Shown here: one piece after another, positions 12,378 through 24,451 of the stretch | Position numbering within the stretch: the first letter of the stretch is position 1 | Layout of the letters: each line of letters begins with the position of its first letter | Assembly (NCBI GenBank): GCA_025175895.1 | Contig: CM045996.1 | Coordinates: 108,985,179 to 109,049,178 of the forward strand | Source: Wurfbainia villosa | Lineage: Eukaryota; Streptophyta; Magnoliopsida; Zingiberales; Zingiberaceae | DNA: 64,000 nucleotides | Direction of reading: 5' to 3' | Program-made: the position numbers and the translations under genes | The notes under the pieces: model-generated | Told to the model about the DNA's origin: nothing | Seen by the model: only the letters and a program-made list of their open reading frames with translations | The model's database searches: none

Positions 12378-12476
12378 ATCTCCCACTAGCACTAGTACCA
12401 ATCACTATAATATCATACCTAGTGACCTAGTGTGACCATCATGCTTCCTCTGTACTCAAAGCCTTGGTCGATGGAT

Positions 12477-13249
12477 CTGCGATGTTAGCTTACATTGGTA
12501 CTCTGCATATCCTCACATCTCCTCTATCGATGATCTCTCGAATGAGATGGAAGCGCCGGAGTATGTGTTTGGTCTGCTGATGTGATCGAGGTTCCTTAGC
12601 CTGTGCAATAGCCCCATTGTTGTCACAATAGAGGTCTATTGGATCTGCAATGCTAGGAACTACCCCAAGTTCACTGATGAACTTGCGGAGCCAAAGACCT
12701 CCTTTCTTTGCATCGACGACAATATACTCCCATTGTAGAATCGATGCTGTGTCTGCTTGAACTTTTCCGGACTCACAGCTCCACCATTCGAGCAAAACAC
12801 GTACCGTTGCGATCTATAGTCATCCTTATGCATTTGGAAGCTTGCATCACTTTGTAACCCTTCTGATTAGCTCCTCATTGCCTCGAATATCGAAAATATT
12901 CTTTCGTTCTTCGTAAGTATTTAAGAATATTTTTGGCTATCCCAGTGACTTTCACCGATCCGACTAGTATCTACTCGTCATGCTCAAAGCATACGAGGCG
13001 TCGGCAGTACAAAGCATGGCGTACATGATAGACCCTATGGCGGATGCATAAGGGATCTTATCCATGCGATCTCTCTCCTCCTTAGAAGAGGACATTGAGT
13101 CTTGAAAGACTCACACCATGTAATAAAGCGAAATCCTTTCTTGGAATTTTGCATAGCAAAGCGATCTAGCACTTTATCAATGTATGTACTCGACTTAGGC
13201 CAAGTAATCTTTTAGATCTATCTCTATAGATCTTGATGCCTAGAATATA
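12477..13249 (-). pseudogene. C1 RNase H (broken)
   Basis: The minus-strand block 12490-12795 has the copia RNase H end: LYCDNNGAIAQAKEP and TKHILRRFHLIREII. In C2 this is preceded by TEAEYIAASEA; here the same region is degraded (SILQWEYIVVDAKKG). Upstream DNA to about 13249 encodes the RT-RNase H connection in other frames with stops. Degrades the RNA strand during reverse transcription in working copies. Confidence 0.8.
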
Positions 13250-13970
13250 GGCGGCTTCACCTAAGTCTTTCATCGAGAAACAATTCCCTAACCACATCTT
13301 CAATGGGTGAGGGAATATCATTTCCGATGAGAAGTATGTCATCTACATACAAGATAAGAAATACAAGCTGTGCTCCACTATTTCTCTTGTAGACACAAGG
13401 TTCATCTTCATTCTTGATGAAACCAAACTCCTTGATTGCATCATCGAATCGAAGATTCCGAGAGAGGCTTGCTTTAGTCCATAAATGGACCTTTGCGGTT
13501 ATACCTTTCGGGATGCTTTGGATCTTCAAAACCCTCAGGCTATGTCATGTACACATCCTCGAGTAGCTTTCCATTCAGAAAAGCGGTTTTGACATCCATC
13601 TGCCAGATCTCATAATCGTGGTAGGCTACAATAGCAAGTATGATCCGAATGGATTTAAGCATCGCAACTGGTGAAAAGGTTTCATCATAGTCAATACCAT
13701 GAGTTTGTTTGAATCCTTTAGCCACCAATCTACCTTTATAGGTATGCTTATTACCATCCATGTCAGTCTTTACTTTAAAGACCCACTTACACCAATGGGT
13801 TTTACCCCTTCAGGTGGATCAACCAAAGTCCATACTTGGTTAGTGTACATGGATTCCATTTCGGATCTCATGGCCTCTAGCCATTTCTCGGAATCTGGGC
13901 TCATCATAGCTTCTTGATAGGATGTAGGCTTGTCAAGATCGACAAGCAATACTTCACCATTGTCAGTCAA
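13250..13970 (-). pseudogene. C1 reverse transcriptase (broken)
   Basis: Fragments in consecutive frames: 13770-13970 (SYQEAMMSPDSEKWLEAMRSE, VWTLVDPPEG), 13540-13761 (YKGRLVAKGFKQTHGIDYDE, MDVKTAFLNG) and 13257-13529 (FGFIKNEDEPCVYK, then the catalytic YVDD at 13338-13349). At least two frame changes separate them. Closely similar to the RT of C2. Confidence 0.9.
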
Positions 13971-14708
13971 GAGAAAAGAATATCTCTTGGGTTGACGGAT
14001 CTATCAGATCTCTGAAGAGGTTGGTACTTGAGCAGTGTTTGCTCCATAACTCTTTGGGCAATAATTTCCTCATCCACAACACTTTGTGGTGCACATTCAT
14101 TTTCCATCGAAGCCTTAGTGTTATCTTCATCAATTTCTTCAAGATGAATTTTACTCCCACTAGTTTTTCTAGAAATAAATTCTCTTTCTAGAAAGATAGC
14201 ATTTCAACAATAAACACCTTGCCAAGTGTGGGATTGTAAAGTAATATCCTTAGTTTCCTTAGGATATCCTCTGAAATAACACTTATCGATTTGGGTCCTA
14301 GTTTATCCGAGACTTGACGCCTAACATAAGCTTCACAACCCCAAATCTTTATAAAAGACATTTTGGGACTCTTCCCAGTCCCATAGCGTGTATGGTGTCT
14401 TTTCTCTGGCTTTTGATGGGATGCAATTAAGTGTGAAAGCGGCTGTCTCTAGAGCTAAACCCCAAAAGGAAGTAGGTAGATCAGTCTGGCTCATCATTGA
14501 TCGTACCATATCTAATAGAGTACGATTTCTCCTCTCAGATACACCATTCCATTGTGGTGTTCGGGTGGAGTGAGTTGGGATATTATCCCACACTCGGCCA
14601 GTGATCACGAAACTCTTGACTAAGGTATTCACCACCTCGATCCGATCAAGTAGCTTAATACGCTTACCAAGTTGGTTTTGTACTTCATTCTTGAATTCTT
14701 TGAACTTT
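13963..14708 (-). pseudogene. C1 integrase core and C-terminal part (broken)
   Basis: 14333-14635 carries THSTRTPQWNGVSERRNRTL, containing the catalytic glutamate, and LDMVRSMMSQTDLPTSFWG, followed by a short-frame remnant of the region before RT. It is out of frame with the block upstream (14709-16283), so the integrase is split. Confidence 0.8.
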
Positions 14709-16283
14709 TCAAAGGATTGACTTATGTCTCATCAAATATAAATAGCCAAATCTACTCATATCATCGAAAGTAATAAAGTACTTATAGCCTCCTCCTGCCC
14801 GACATTGAAAGGGCCACATACGGTATGTATGAGTCCTAACAAGTCCGTGCCTCTCGCCATGTCCACTAAATGGAGTTTTAGTCATCTTTCCTAAAAGACA
14901 AGATTCACATATCTCATATGATTCAAAATCAAATGAGTCCAATAATCCATCTTTATGGAGTTGGAATATGCATTTTTCATTTATGTGACCTAGGCGACAG
15001 TGCCAGAGATATGTTTGGTTCAAATTATTCGATTTGAACCGTTTGGTATTTACGTTATAAATTGGGTTTTCTAAATCTAGAACATAGAGACCATTCATAA
15101 GTGGTGCATTACAATAGAACATTTCATTTAAATAAATGGAACAACATTTGTCCTTTATTATAAAAGAAAAGTTTTTCTTGTCTAAACAAGATACAGAGAT
15201 TATGTTCTTTGTTAATGCAGGTACATAAAAGCACTCCTCTAGTTCTAAGATAAGCCCAGTGGGCAAAGACAAAGAATATGTTCCTACAGCTACAGCAGCA
15301 ACTTTTGCGCCATTGCCTACTCGTAGGTCCACTTCGCCTTTTGCCATTAGTCTACTATTTCTCAGTCCCTGCACATTAGTACAAATGTGAGATGCACATC
15401 CGGTATCTAATACCCATGTAGAAGAAATAGATAGATTAACTTCTATAACATGTATACCTGAGGCAGAAGTCCCACTTCTTTTATTCTTTACTTCCTCAAG
15501 GTAGACTTTGCAGTTCCGCTTCCAGTGTCCAGTCTCACCGCAATGGAAACAGTCCCCTTCCTTAGGTACTTTACCTTTACCCTTTGAAGTGGATGAATTG
15601 GCCTTGCCTTTGGCTTGGGTCTTACCCTTGCCTTTGTGCTTACCTTTGCCCTTCTTGACCATTAGTACGTTACTAACTTTCCTTTTGAGATTTGGTTCAG
15701 CAGTTCTTAACATGCTGAGAATCTCAGGCAAAGGTTTATCAATTTCATTCACGTTATAATTCATGACGAATTGATTATATGCTTCCGGCAACGATTGCAA
15801 GATAACATCGGTTGCCAATTCTTGGCTCAGTGGAAAACCTAGTCTTTCAAGGTTCTCAACGTACCCAATCATTTTAAGTACATGAGTTCCTACAGGTGTT
15901 CCTTCTTGCATCTTGCATGCAAAAAGAGCCTTAGACACTTCAAAATGCTCGTGCCTAGCTTGTCCTTGATATAGTTGTTTCAAATGTTCAACCATACCAT
16001 AGGCATCCATGTTCTCATGTTGCTTCTGAAGCTCAGAGTTCATGGTGGCAAGCATAAGACATGACACATCTAATGTGTCCTCTTGATGCTTCTTATAAGC
16101 ATCTTTTCAAGATGATGAGTAGGCGGGTGTTTCAGGGATAGACTGCTCTAGGACATACAGTTTACGTTCTTGCTTGAGGATAATCCTCAAGTTCCTATAC
16201 CAGTCTAGAAAGTTAGCTCCATTGAGCTTGTCTTTCTCAAGGACAGATCGCAAGTTGAGGGGGTGTGTCGTGTTAGATGACAT
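14709..16283 (-). pseudogene. C1 gag-protease-integrase N-terminus, one stop
   Basis: The best start is the ATG at 16283 (MSSNTTHPLNLRSVLEKDKL), with an in-frame TGA at 16107-16109 where codons then resume in the same frame. Domains: copia gag, a lysine/glycine-rich linker, one zinc knuckle (CFHCGETGHWKRNC), a protease with WVLDTGCASHI, and the integrase zinc region (LWHCRLGH...CESCLLGK). The frame ends near the first integrase aspartate region (FITFDDMSRFGY). The longest intact block of the element. Confidence 0.9.
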
Positions 16284-17479
16284 GGTGATCTACAACATTA
16301 AAATGAAAAATTTAGTATCATACCTAAGTCATTTAATTAGACCTTTAATTAAATGAGGCTCCCACTAAATTCTCATAGCTTTGATATGAGCTAATCATTG
16401 ATGTAGGCAAACACATTTTGCTTATATGATTAGCTTCTATTTAGCTATAAATTTATATGGGATAAAGATCCACATCATAATTCGTCTTGAGTTAGCTTTG
16501 GCTAATCGCCCAAGATGTAGTATGATTTGGTAGGCAATCTTTTGTCAATTACATCTGATGTAACTCTTTAATAGCTTTGGTTAAGTTTAGATTAGTTTAG
16601 TGCTTATTCCTAAACCAGCTTCCAGGCCATGGCGAGGCACAGAGGCCTTCTTGGATATCGGAGCAACGACCACTTCTAAGACAAAGCCGATGTTTGGAAA
16701 TCACACAAAACTAATTTTTAAAACTTATGTTCAAAGCTAATATATGCCTCTACTTTAAAAACTTAATTAAGTCTTAACCAAGTTTGATAGCAGGACATCA
16801 CGATTGTCCACTCGCACTCTTCCAAGATAAAATGCATTGCTTTGCTTTGGCAAACCCAATAACAAATGATCGAGGAAGTAGTGAGTACCAAACTTTGGTA
16901 GGCATATCGTTTAGACTTATTAAGAAATAAACTTAAACATGCATCACATACATATTAGCATACATCACATATAAGCTAAATTAACATGCATCATATACAT
17001 ATTAAACTAAGCGTGTCATGGTTATGGCCCTTATTCTACAATCTTCTCAAGCCAATGAAAAGATTGATTGGTCAACCTAGGGATAGCATCTTCTCCCAAG
17101 TGCTTCCTTTTGGTTGTCTTGTGTTGTTGACTTCCTCCTTGTAACATCATCTTCCAATGGACCCTCCATCTTTGTTGTGTATATTACAAAAGGAGAAATA
17201 CTCGAGTTACATTCGAGTCTAAAGCTAATTTTACAACAAGAATGTTAGGAGAAAGGCACGACACGCAGGCCGTATTAAGAATTACAACACACATTCACAA
17301 ACCATTTGGGACTAGGCCATAACCATGCACCATGTCATTTTAATTTTTAAAAGACATCGGATATTTTATTATGTTTGAAAAATCGCTAATGCAATTATCA
17401 ACTCATAATAAAATTTATCCTACTTCTATATCATATATAAAATAGAGAAAACCTATTTTTATACGATCTTTCGCAAGTG
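16284..17479 (-). other. C1 5' untranslated leader
   Basis: About 1.2 kb between primer site and gag start with no convincing coding. AT-rich, with short repeats of CATACATATTA/CATCACATA near 16930-17010. Such a long leader normally holds packaging and dimerisation signals; none can be identified from sequence alone. Confidence 0.6.
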
Positions 17480-17491
17480 GCTCTGATACCA
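17480..17491 (-). other. C1 primer-binding site (initiator Met tRNA)
   Basis: TGGTATCAGAGC on the minus strand, one base from the 5' LTR end at 17493. Confidence 0.9.
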
Positions 17492-17492
17492 C

Positions 17493-19369
17493 TGTAGGGA
17501 TCTTGTATGCAAAATAGCATTCGCGCAACGGAAAATTAGGATCCCTTCCAAGTGATCCTTGCGAAAGAAAACCTCGTACAAAATAAATTTCTCTTAAAGA
17601 AAACCTATCTTATAGGAGAATTCTACCTTTGTTGCGTGCCCTTTGCAATCCCACTTTTCCTTGGATGTGTTGGATCTTTTAGCACGTTCAAATGTCCATG
17701 CCTCTATATGTATCCACACGAGCAAGCTCTTGTCTCACAAAAGAAAACTAGAAGATCTCTCCTTTACTTCTTGCTAGAGAAGTCCCTAAAGGAGAGGAAG
17801 GTAGGGAAGAAGAGAAAGGAAGAAGAAGACTACTCTTCTTGCTAGCTTACACTCACAAAACCACACAACAAAAGCCTCTCCCACCAAGCTCTCACCAAGC
17901 CTTAAGCTCCCACTCAACTCCTTTAGCCGGCCACCCCATGGGGTGTTTTATAGGATTTGAAAAACCTTTCATCTCCTATCACATTCAATGCAATCAATGG
18001 CATTGAAAGATAATTAAACAAGGAGTTATCCTCCTTGTTTTGGCCGGCCACATGTGGATGAAATCCAAGGGTCAAAACCCTTTGTCTCCTTCCAACTCAT
18101 CAAGCTTAGGTGGCATGCTTATGTGGCATGCTTAGGTGGCATGCTTATGTGGCATTCATGGATGTTGAATTAATCTTATTAATTCAATAAGCTTATGTTA
18201 TCATATTGAATTAATCTCATTAAATCAATAAGGTAACATATTGAATTAATCTTATTAAATCAATTAAGCTTAGCATATTGAATTAATCTCATTAAATCAA
18301 TAAGCTAAAATTCTCATTAAGCTTAAAGTCCAAAAACCATTTTGTACTTAAGCTTATTCCCAAATTATTCTAGTCAAACTAGAATGCACTAATTCTTCTA
18401 ATCATCATGCTCTTTGTGTGTGACCCTATAGGCTCTCATAACGTTGGCAGTGGATCTAAACTCTTTTAGATATACAAGCAATGAGCGGCATCTAGCAATA
18501 CATCATTGCTACCCAAGTTATGAGATAAGTCAAGATCCGACTAACCTTTCCGTGACTACTATAATGTATGACCGTGTCCTTCTATCCTTGATATCAGATT
18601 GACCAATGAGGCATAGACCGTGTCATCCTCGATCAATCTATGTGTTTCTTGATCCCTGAGTAAACTAACTCAAACAAATGAGCTCAATATCTCATATTGA
18701 CTCATTCGAGCATGGTCATGTGTTTTAATAGTTCCACTCAATCAAGGGGCCCACAGATATCACTCCCGTCATATGGGAGGGATAGATCTCATCTACATCA
18801 CTCACATCCCTCCGCATAATTTGTTATATACCCAGTAATCGCCTTTATGGTTCACCCTGTTACGGGTGACGTTTGACGATACCAAAGTACATAACTCCTT
18901 ATGTAGGGAACCGTAGTGACTTCAGGTTTGAGGACTATTCATACCAATAGTCACATGAGAAAGTTTATGACACTCATATGATGATCCATGAAACTTTCTC
19001 ATGGTTGGTCAGTTCAGTATATATTCTCTAATATATACCCATGTGTCAACTTGATATCATATATCCATGACTTGTGAGATCAAGTCATCAATTGACCTAC
19101 ATGCTAGTCTTTATGTATTATTATTGCCCTTGCATATTAATACTTGACTAGGAACATTTAGGAAAGTGTTCTCTACAGCCTCTCATAATCAATTCTGCCA
19201 ATTGATGTGCTATAGATAAGAACCTACTTTTCTAGGGCATTATTATATTTAATTTAGCTGGCACAAGCAAGATGTAAATATAATAACCAATCCTTTGCCT
19301 TTATAGAATATGATACAAAATGTTCCCTATTCAACCATCACATGATTGGTTCTAGGGCTATAACTAACA
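17493..19369 (-). repeat. C1 5' LTR
   Basis: 1877 bp, paired with 10517-12377 and differing by scattered substitutions and a few small indels (for example near 18100-18130 and 18860). The TATA-like TATAAAA is on the minus strand at 17946-17952. Confidence 0.9.
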
Positions 19370-19374
19370 GGGCA

Positions 19375-20572
19375 CGTAGGAGCCCATCCCTTGGACCTTG
19401 TTAGGGTCTTGGTACAAGTCTTGCAGAAAGTAAAATACATATCATGCTTCTTATCATAACATATCATATTTCTTTTCAGAAACATATCATGTTCCTTATC
19501 ATGGCATATCCTATTTCTTCTTCATATCATAACATGTTTCTTCTTCATAACATATCATATTGCTTTTCATAACATATCATGTTCCTTCTTCATAACATAT
19601 CATATTTCTTTTCATACATATCATGTTCCTTCTTTATAACATATCATACGTTCATACAATTTACATGGCAATGAGCATAACATGATAATGCATTTAACAT
19701 GGTAATGAGCAGAACATAATCATGCATTCCTACAATTAACATGGACATATGGTGGTGACATATAAACCAATCATACTAAACAACTTGAGCAAGGACTACT
19801 TAACATCATGCTAACTTCACACACATATAGGGCATGGCATAAACATGATGAACAACCATAACATGGTGTGAACTAAACTTCATGGAGTTCTAGCAAAGTT
19901 TTAAACCCTAAACAACTTATATAAGATCTAACTAACCACATATTAATTCTTTCACATATAAATCATGGCATGGAAGGCACTTAGGAGTTTAGATAAGTCT
20001 TGGCCGAGAGCTTCAAGGAATCTTAAGGTCCATTTCTTAAATCTAGCTTAGCTATCAACATGTTACCTACATCTATATTCATAACATAACATGACAACTT
20101 TCAGATCATAGCATAATAGTCCTAAATGGGTATTGGCCGAATGGTTCAAGGAACTTAAAGGATCAACCACTTAAATTTAGGTTAGCTAATAACATGTTAC
20201 CTTCATCTATATTCATAACATAGCATGACAACTTATGGATCATAGCATAATAGACCTAAATGGGTCTTGGCCGAATGGTTCAAGGAACTTAAAGGATCAA
20301 CCACTTAAGTTTAGGTTAGCTAATAACATGTTACCTTTATCTATATTCATAACATAGCATGACAACTTATGTATCATAGCATAATAGTCCTAAATGGGTC
20401 TTGGCCGAATGGTTCAAGGAACTTAAAGAATCCACCACTTAAATTTAGGTTAGCTAATAACATGTTACCTTCATCTAACATCAAAACATATCATGAACTC
20501 ATCTATAGTATGGCATAGAACATGTTATCTTCATCTAACATCAAAACATATCATGAACTCATCTATAGCATG
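19375..20572 (-). repeat. G1 5' LTR, second part (truncated)
   Basis: Resumes G1 LTR sequence exactly after the C1 target duplication and follows the 3' LTR through the 134-bp array and into the 60-bp array. It stops abruptly at 20572, matching about 3880 in the partner. The remaining 0.85 kb of LTR is not found after C2. Confidence 0.85.
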
Positions 20573-21716
20573 ATCTTAAGAAGAAAAGAAGTGAGACTTC
20601 TACTTCAGGTATAAATGTTATGGAAATCAATCTATCTATTTCTTCAACATGGGTATTAGATACCGGATATGCATCTCACATTTGTACCAATGTGCAGGCG
20701 CTGAGAAATAGCAGGGCATTGACAAAGGGCGAGGTGGACCTACGAGTAGGCAATGGAGCAAGGGTTGTTGTTGTTACTGTAGAAACTTATGATCTATCTC
20801 TGCCCTCTGGGCTTGTACTAGAATTAGATGAATGTTGTTATGTGCCTGCTTTGACTAAGAACATAATTTCGATTTCTTGTTTGGACAAGAAAGGATTTAC
20901 ATTTATAATAAAGAACAAATGTTGTTCAGTTTATTTAAATGATATGTTCTATTGTAGTGCACCTCTAATGAACGGACTCTACTTTCTAGACTTAGAGAGC
21001 CCTATCTATAACATAAGTGCCAAAAGGTTCAAGTCAAATGAGTTGAACCAAACCTATCTCTGGCATTGTCGCTTAGGTCACATAAATGAGAGTCGCTTAT
21101 CTCAGCTCCATAAGGATGGGCTGCTAGACTCATTTGATTTTGAATCATATGAGACATGTGAGTCTTGCCTTTTAGGCAAGATGACCAAGACTCCCTTTAG
21201 TGGACACAGCGAAAGAGTAACAGATTTGTTGGACTTATACATAGTGATGTATGTGGTCCTTTCAATGTTGCTGCTAGAGGTGGTTACAGGTACTTCATTA
21301 CATTTACTGATGACTTCAGTAGATATGGTTATGTGTATCTTATGACACATAAATCAGAATCCTTTGAAAAGTTCAAAGAATTCAAGAATGAAGTACAAAA
21401 CCAGCTTGGCAAGAGTATTAAGATACTTCGATTAGATCGAGGTGGTGAATACCTTAGCCATGAGTTTCGTGACTATCTAGCTGAGTGTGGGATTCTATCC
21501 CAACTCACTCCTCCTGGAACACCACAGTGGAATGGTGTATTCGAAAGGAGGAATCGTACCCTATTAGATATGGTACGATCTATGATGAGTCACACAGATC
21601 TTCCCATATCCTTTTGAGGATATGCTCTAGACACAGCAGCCTTTACCCTTAACTGTGTACCATCCAAGGCTGTCATAAAGACACCATATACGATATGGAC
21701 AGGGAGAAATCCCAAG
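20573..21716 (+). pseudogene. C2 protease and integrase (broken)
   Basis: 20620-21345 holds the protease (SSTWVLDTGYASHI; the Cys after TG is replaced by Tyr) and the integrase zinc region (LWHCRLGH, CESCLLGK). After a frame change 21333-21617 has LRLDRGGEYLS and TPQWNGVFERRNRTL with the catalytic D and E. A TGA at 21615-21617 replaces a conserved Trp codon. Several lesions fit G-to-A or C-to-T decay. Confidence 0.9.
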
Positions 21717-23147
21717 ATGTCTTTCATGAGGATTTGGGGTTGTGAGGCTTACGTTCGACGTCAAGTCTCAGACAAACTGGGACCCAAATCCGATAGGTGC
21801 TATTTTGTTGGATATCCCAAGGATACAAAGGGATATTACTTCTACATTCCCAGTCAGCACAAAGTGTTTGTGGCAAAGACTGGGGTTTTTCTAGAAAGGG
21901 ATTTTGTTTCTAGAAAAACTAGTGGGAGTACGTTCGATCTTGAAGAAATTCAAGATAAGGACCATAGCACTGAGGCCTTGATGGAGGTTGAACAGGAACC
22001 ACAAAGTGTTGTGGGTGATGAGGTTGTTGCACAAGGAGTTGTGGAACAACCACCTGTTCAGGTAGACCTACCTCTTCACAGATCTGATAGGGTACGTCGT
22101 CAGCCTGAGAGATACTCATTTCTCTTGTCTGACCATGATGACGTAATGCTCATTGAGAATGAGCCTACCTCCTATCAGGAAGCTGTGATGAGCCCAGATT
22201 CTGAGAAATGGCTAGAGGCCATGAGATCCGAGATGGAATCCATGTACACCAACCAAGTATGGACTTTGGTTGATCCACCTGAAGGGGTCAAACCCATTGG
22301 GTGTAAGTGGGTCTTTAGGAGAAAGACTAACATGGATGGACTTACGCATACCTATAAGGGTCGATTGGTGGCTAAAGGTTTCAAGCAGATTCATGGTATT
22401 GACTATGATGAAACCTTTTCTCCAATGGCGAGGTTTAAGTCCATTCAGATCTTGCTTGCTATTGTAGCATACCACGATTATGAGATCTGGCTGATGGATA
22501 TCAAAATCACATTTCTGAATGGAAACTTACTCGAGGATGTGTACATGACACAACCTGAGGGTTTTGAAGATCCACAACATACTGGGAAAGTATGCAAGCT
22601 GCAAAAGTCCATTTATGGGCTAAAGCAAGCCTCTCAGAGCTAGAATCTTCGATTCGATGATGCGATCAAATAGTTTGGTTTCATCAAGAATGAAGATGAA
22701 CCCTGTGTCTACAAAAGGGTTAATGGGAATACAGTTGTCTTCCTTGTATTGTATGTGGATGACATACTACTCATTGAAAATGACATCCCTTCGCTACAGT
22801 CTGTGAAGACTTGGCTAGGGACGTGCTTCTCAATGAAGGACTTAGGTGAAGCAGCCTGTATTCTAGGCATCAAGATCTATAGAGATAGATCTAAGAGATT
22901 GCTTGGCCTAAGTCAGAGTACATACATTGACACGGTATTACTACGGTTTGCCATACAAAATTCCAAGAAGGGACTTCTGCCGATGTCACATGGTGTGAGT
23001 CTTTCGAAGACTCAAAGTCCCTCTTCTAGAGAGGAGAGAGACCGCATGGATAAGATCCCTTATGCATCTGCTATAGGATCTATCATGTACGCCATGCTGT
23101 GTACTCGTCCTGATGTCTCGTATGCTTTGAGCATGACGAGTAGATAC
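21717..23147 (+). pseudogene. C2 integrase end and reverse transcriptase (broken)
   Basis: 21717-22643 is one frame from the integrase tail (GCEAYVRRQVSDKLGPKSDR) into RT (SYQEAVMSPDSEKWLEAMRSE, YKGRLVAKGFKQIHGIDYDE). A TAG replaces Trp after SQS, and another TAG replaces Glu shortly after. 22749-23147 has YVDD at 22752-22763 and LGIKIYRDRSKRLLGLSQS, and stops at the S1 insertion in the RT-RNase H connection. Confidence 0.9.
23143..23147. repeat. S1 target-site duplication, left (GATAC)
   Basis: GATAC here and at 31747-31751 flanks S1 exactly, inside C2's polymerase gene. Confidence 0.95.
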
Positions 23148-23566
23148 TGTTGGTGCAGTGGGCACCTAAGTCGAACCTATGTTTTGATTATAGCAAACGA
23201 TACAAAGTTAAGCTTATATTGTTATCTCACGAGCTAAATCAAGTGTGCAGAAAAGTCTCAATGCTGGAGCTGAAGGCTAGCGACACCCGGAGGAAGCCGC
23301 GGTGGTCGGGCGACACTCGAGTTACTTCGGAGGGAGCCGAAGGAATCGAGTGGAAGGCCGAAAGCAAAAGCGACAAGTAAGTATCGAGGTAAGCTCGTGT
23401 GTGCAAGCGTAAGTGAGGTCGTGTCCTTTGTACGGGGACGTCCTTAGGCGACGATCCAACCCAAGACTTCCCATGGAAGGTCTATGTTGAGATCGGACGG
23501 CAAGTGGCCGTCGAATTCACTTGTATTTTGAGCTAAACTCCTTTTTTAGTCAAAAATCGTGGCTGC

Positions 23567-23650
23567 CAGTTCAACCGGCCAGTTCAACCGGCGGCAGTTC
23601 AACCGGCCAGTTCAACCGGCGGCAGTTCAACCGGCCAGTTCAACCGGTGG
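23567..23650 (+). repeat. CAGTTCAACCGGC minisatellite in S1 LTR
   Basis: Units alternate as CAGTTCAACCGGC and GGCAGTTCAACCGGC, upstream of the TATA box. The partner LTR (31122-31150) has only two units, so copy number changed between the two LTRs of one element. Confidence 0.9.
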
Positions 23651-23753
23651 TCAAAAATCAGCCTCGAGGAGTCAAGCTTTATCACCATTTTTCAAGGAGT
23701 TTTGTGCCCATTTGTGATTGGTTGAAGACCCATTCGTTGAGGGGCTTAAAGGC

Positions 23754-23760
23754 TATAAAA
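23754..23760 (+). promoter_or_regulatory. S1 LTR TATA box
   Basis: TATAAAA followed by GGAGGGCC, repeated at 31254-31260 in the 3' LTR. Position about 600 bp into the LTR, upstream of a leader with TAGGGTTT, fits the U3/R boundary. Confidence 0.7.
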
Positions 23761-24240
23761 GGAGGGCCAAACCTAGGGTTTTTAATCAATTCAAAAGCTT
23801 CCAAGTGCTTCCGATACGCTCCGACTCTCCGACATCCCTACGACGAAGCGCTGCCGAGACGACGACTAAAGCTTCAACCTCCAATCCTTGAAGTCGTCGG
23901 TATAATCTTTAATTTTGTATAAGTTGTCTTTATTTTCAATCTTTAAATCATATCAAGGAGATGGGGTGTGTCCCTCTACGTTGTTTGTTTATTGAGTTTT
24001 TGTAGTAGCTTTTCTCGTATCTCTATCGAGAAGGAGTTCGTTTAATATTTGCCCTCCGTGCGTGGTCAAGGACCATTAGGGCCTTGGAGTAGTAGCCGTA
24101 GGCTACGAACCAAGTAAAAACCCCTCGTGTTTTTATTTATTTATTGCTATCTTTCCGCTGCGTTTACTGCTAATTGACGATTACGAAAAGTGTTTTTCTT
24201 ATCGCTATTCACCCCCTCTAGCTCAAATCGATCCAACAAT

Positions 24241-24256
24241 TGGTATCGAGTCGGGG
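24241..24256 (+). other. S1 primer-binding site, atypical
   Basis: TGGTATCGAGTCGGGG follows the 5' LTR after two bases. It starts like the Met-tRNA site used by the other elements here but departs after TGGTATC. Confidence 0.6.
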
Positions 24257-24451
24257 TTGCTAAGATTTGGTGAAACCACCAATCTAGCTTTTTTTTACAG
24301 ATTTATTTTCTTTTAATTCTATTTATTTCTATTTATTTTGTTTGTTAAATTCTCTCCCTTTTACTAATCCAAGACGCGAGTCTTGGTACTTGTTTTGAGT
24401 TTTTGTCTTTGCTAGTTTTTTCGCCTTCGTCTCTTTTGTCTTTTTGTTTCA

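Larger units (their letters stand above)
10517..19369 (-). mobile_element. C1: complete Ty1-copia element, TSD GGGCA
   Basis: Structurally complete minus-strand copia element inside G1's 5' LTR. LTRs are 10517-12377 (3') and 17493-19369 (5'), both TGTAGGGATC...ACTAACA. The target duplication GGGCA is at 10512-10516 and 19370-19374. PBS at 17480-17491; polypurine tract GCTAGTGGGAGAT on the minus strand at 12378-12390. Order is gag, protease, integrase, RT, RNase H, diagnostic of Ty1-copia. Coding is broken in several places. LTR length and gag style suggest the Tork/TAR/Angela group, but I cannot settle the lineage. Confidence 0.95.
1600..20572 (-). mobile_element. G1: Ty3-gypsy chromovirus (Tekay/Del-like), interrupted by C1
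   Basis: Minus-strand gypsy element with very long LTRs. The 3' LTR is 1600-4736 (TGTCAC...GTTACA, 3137 bp). The internal region is 4737-9508. The 5' LTR begins at 9509, is split by C1 (10517-19369), resumes at 19370-19375 and stops at 20572 where C2 begins, so about 0.85 kb of it is missing. The order on the minus strand is gag, protease, RT, RNase H, integrase with a chromodomain-like tail, as in chromoviruses. All domains are interrupted by stops or frameshifts. No TSD can be checked because the right end is lost. Confidence 0.9.
23148..24238 (+). repeat. S1 5' LTR
   Basis: 1091 bp, TGTTGG...CCAACA. TATAAAA at 23754-23760, with ATTGG at about 23717 upstream. TTCCGCTG at 24153-24160 near the end. 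A minisatellite based on CAGTTCAACCGGC (about 23567-23650) has about six units here against two in the 3' LTR. Confidence 0.95.
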
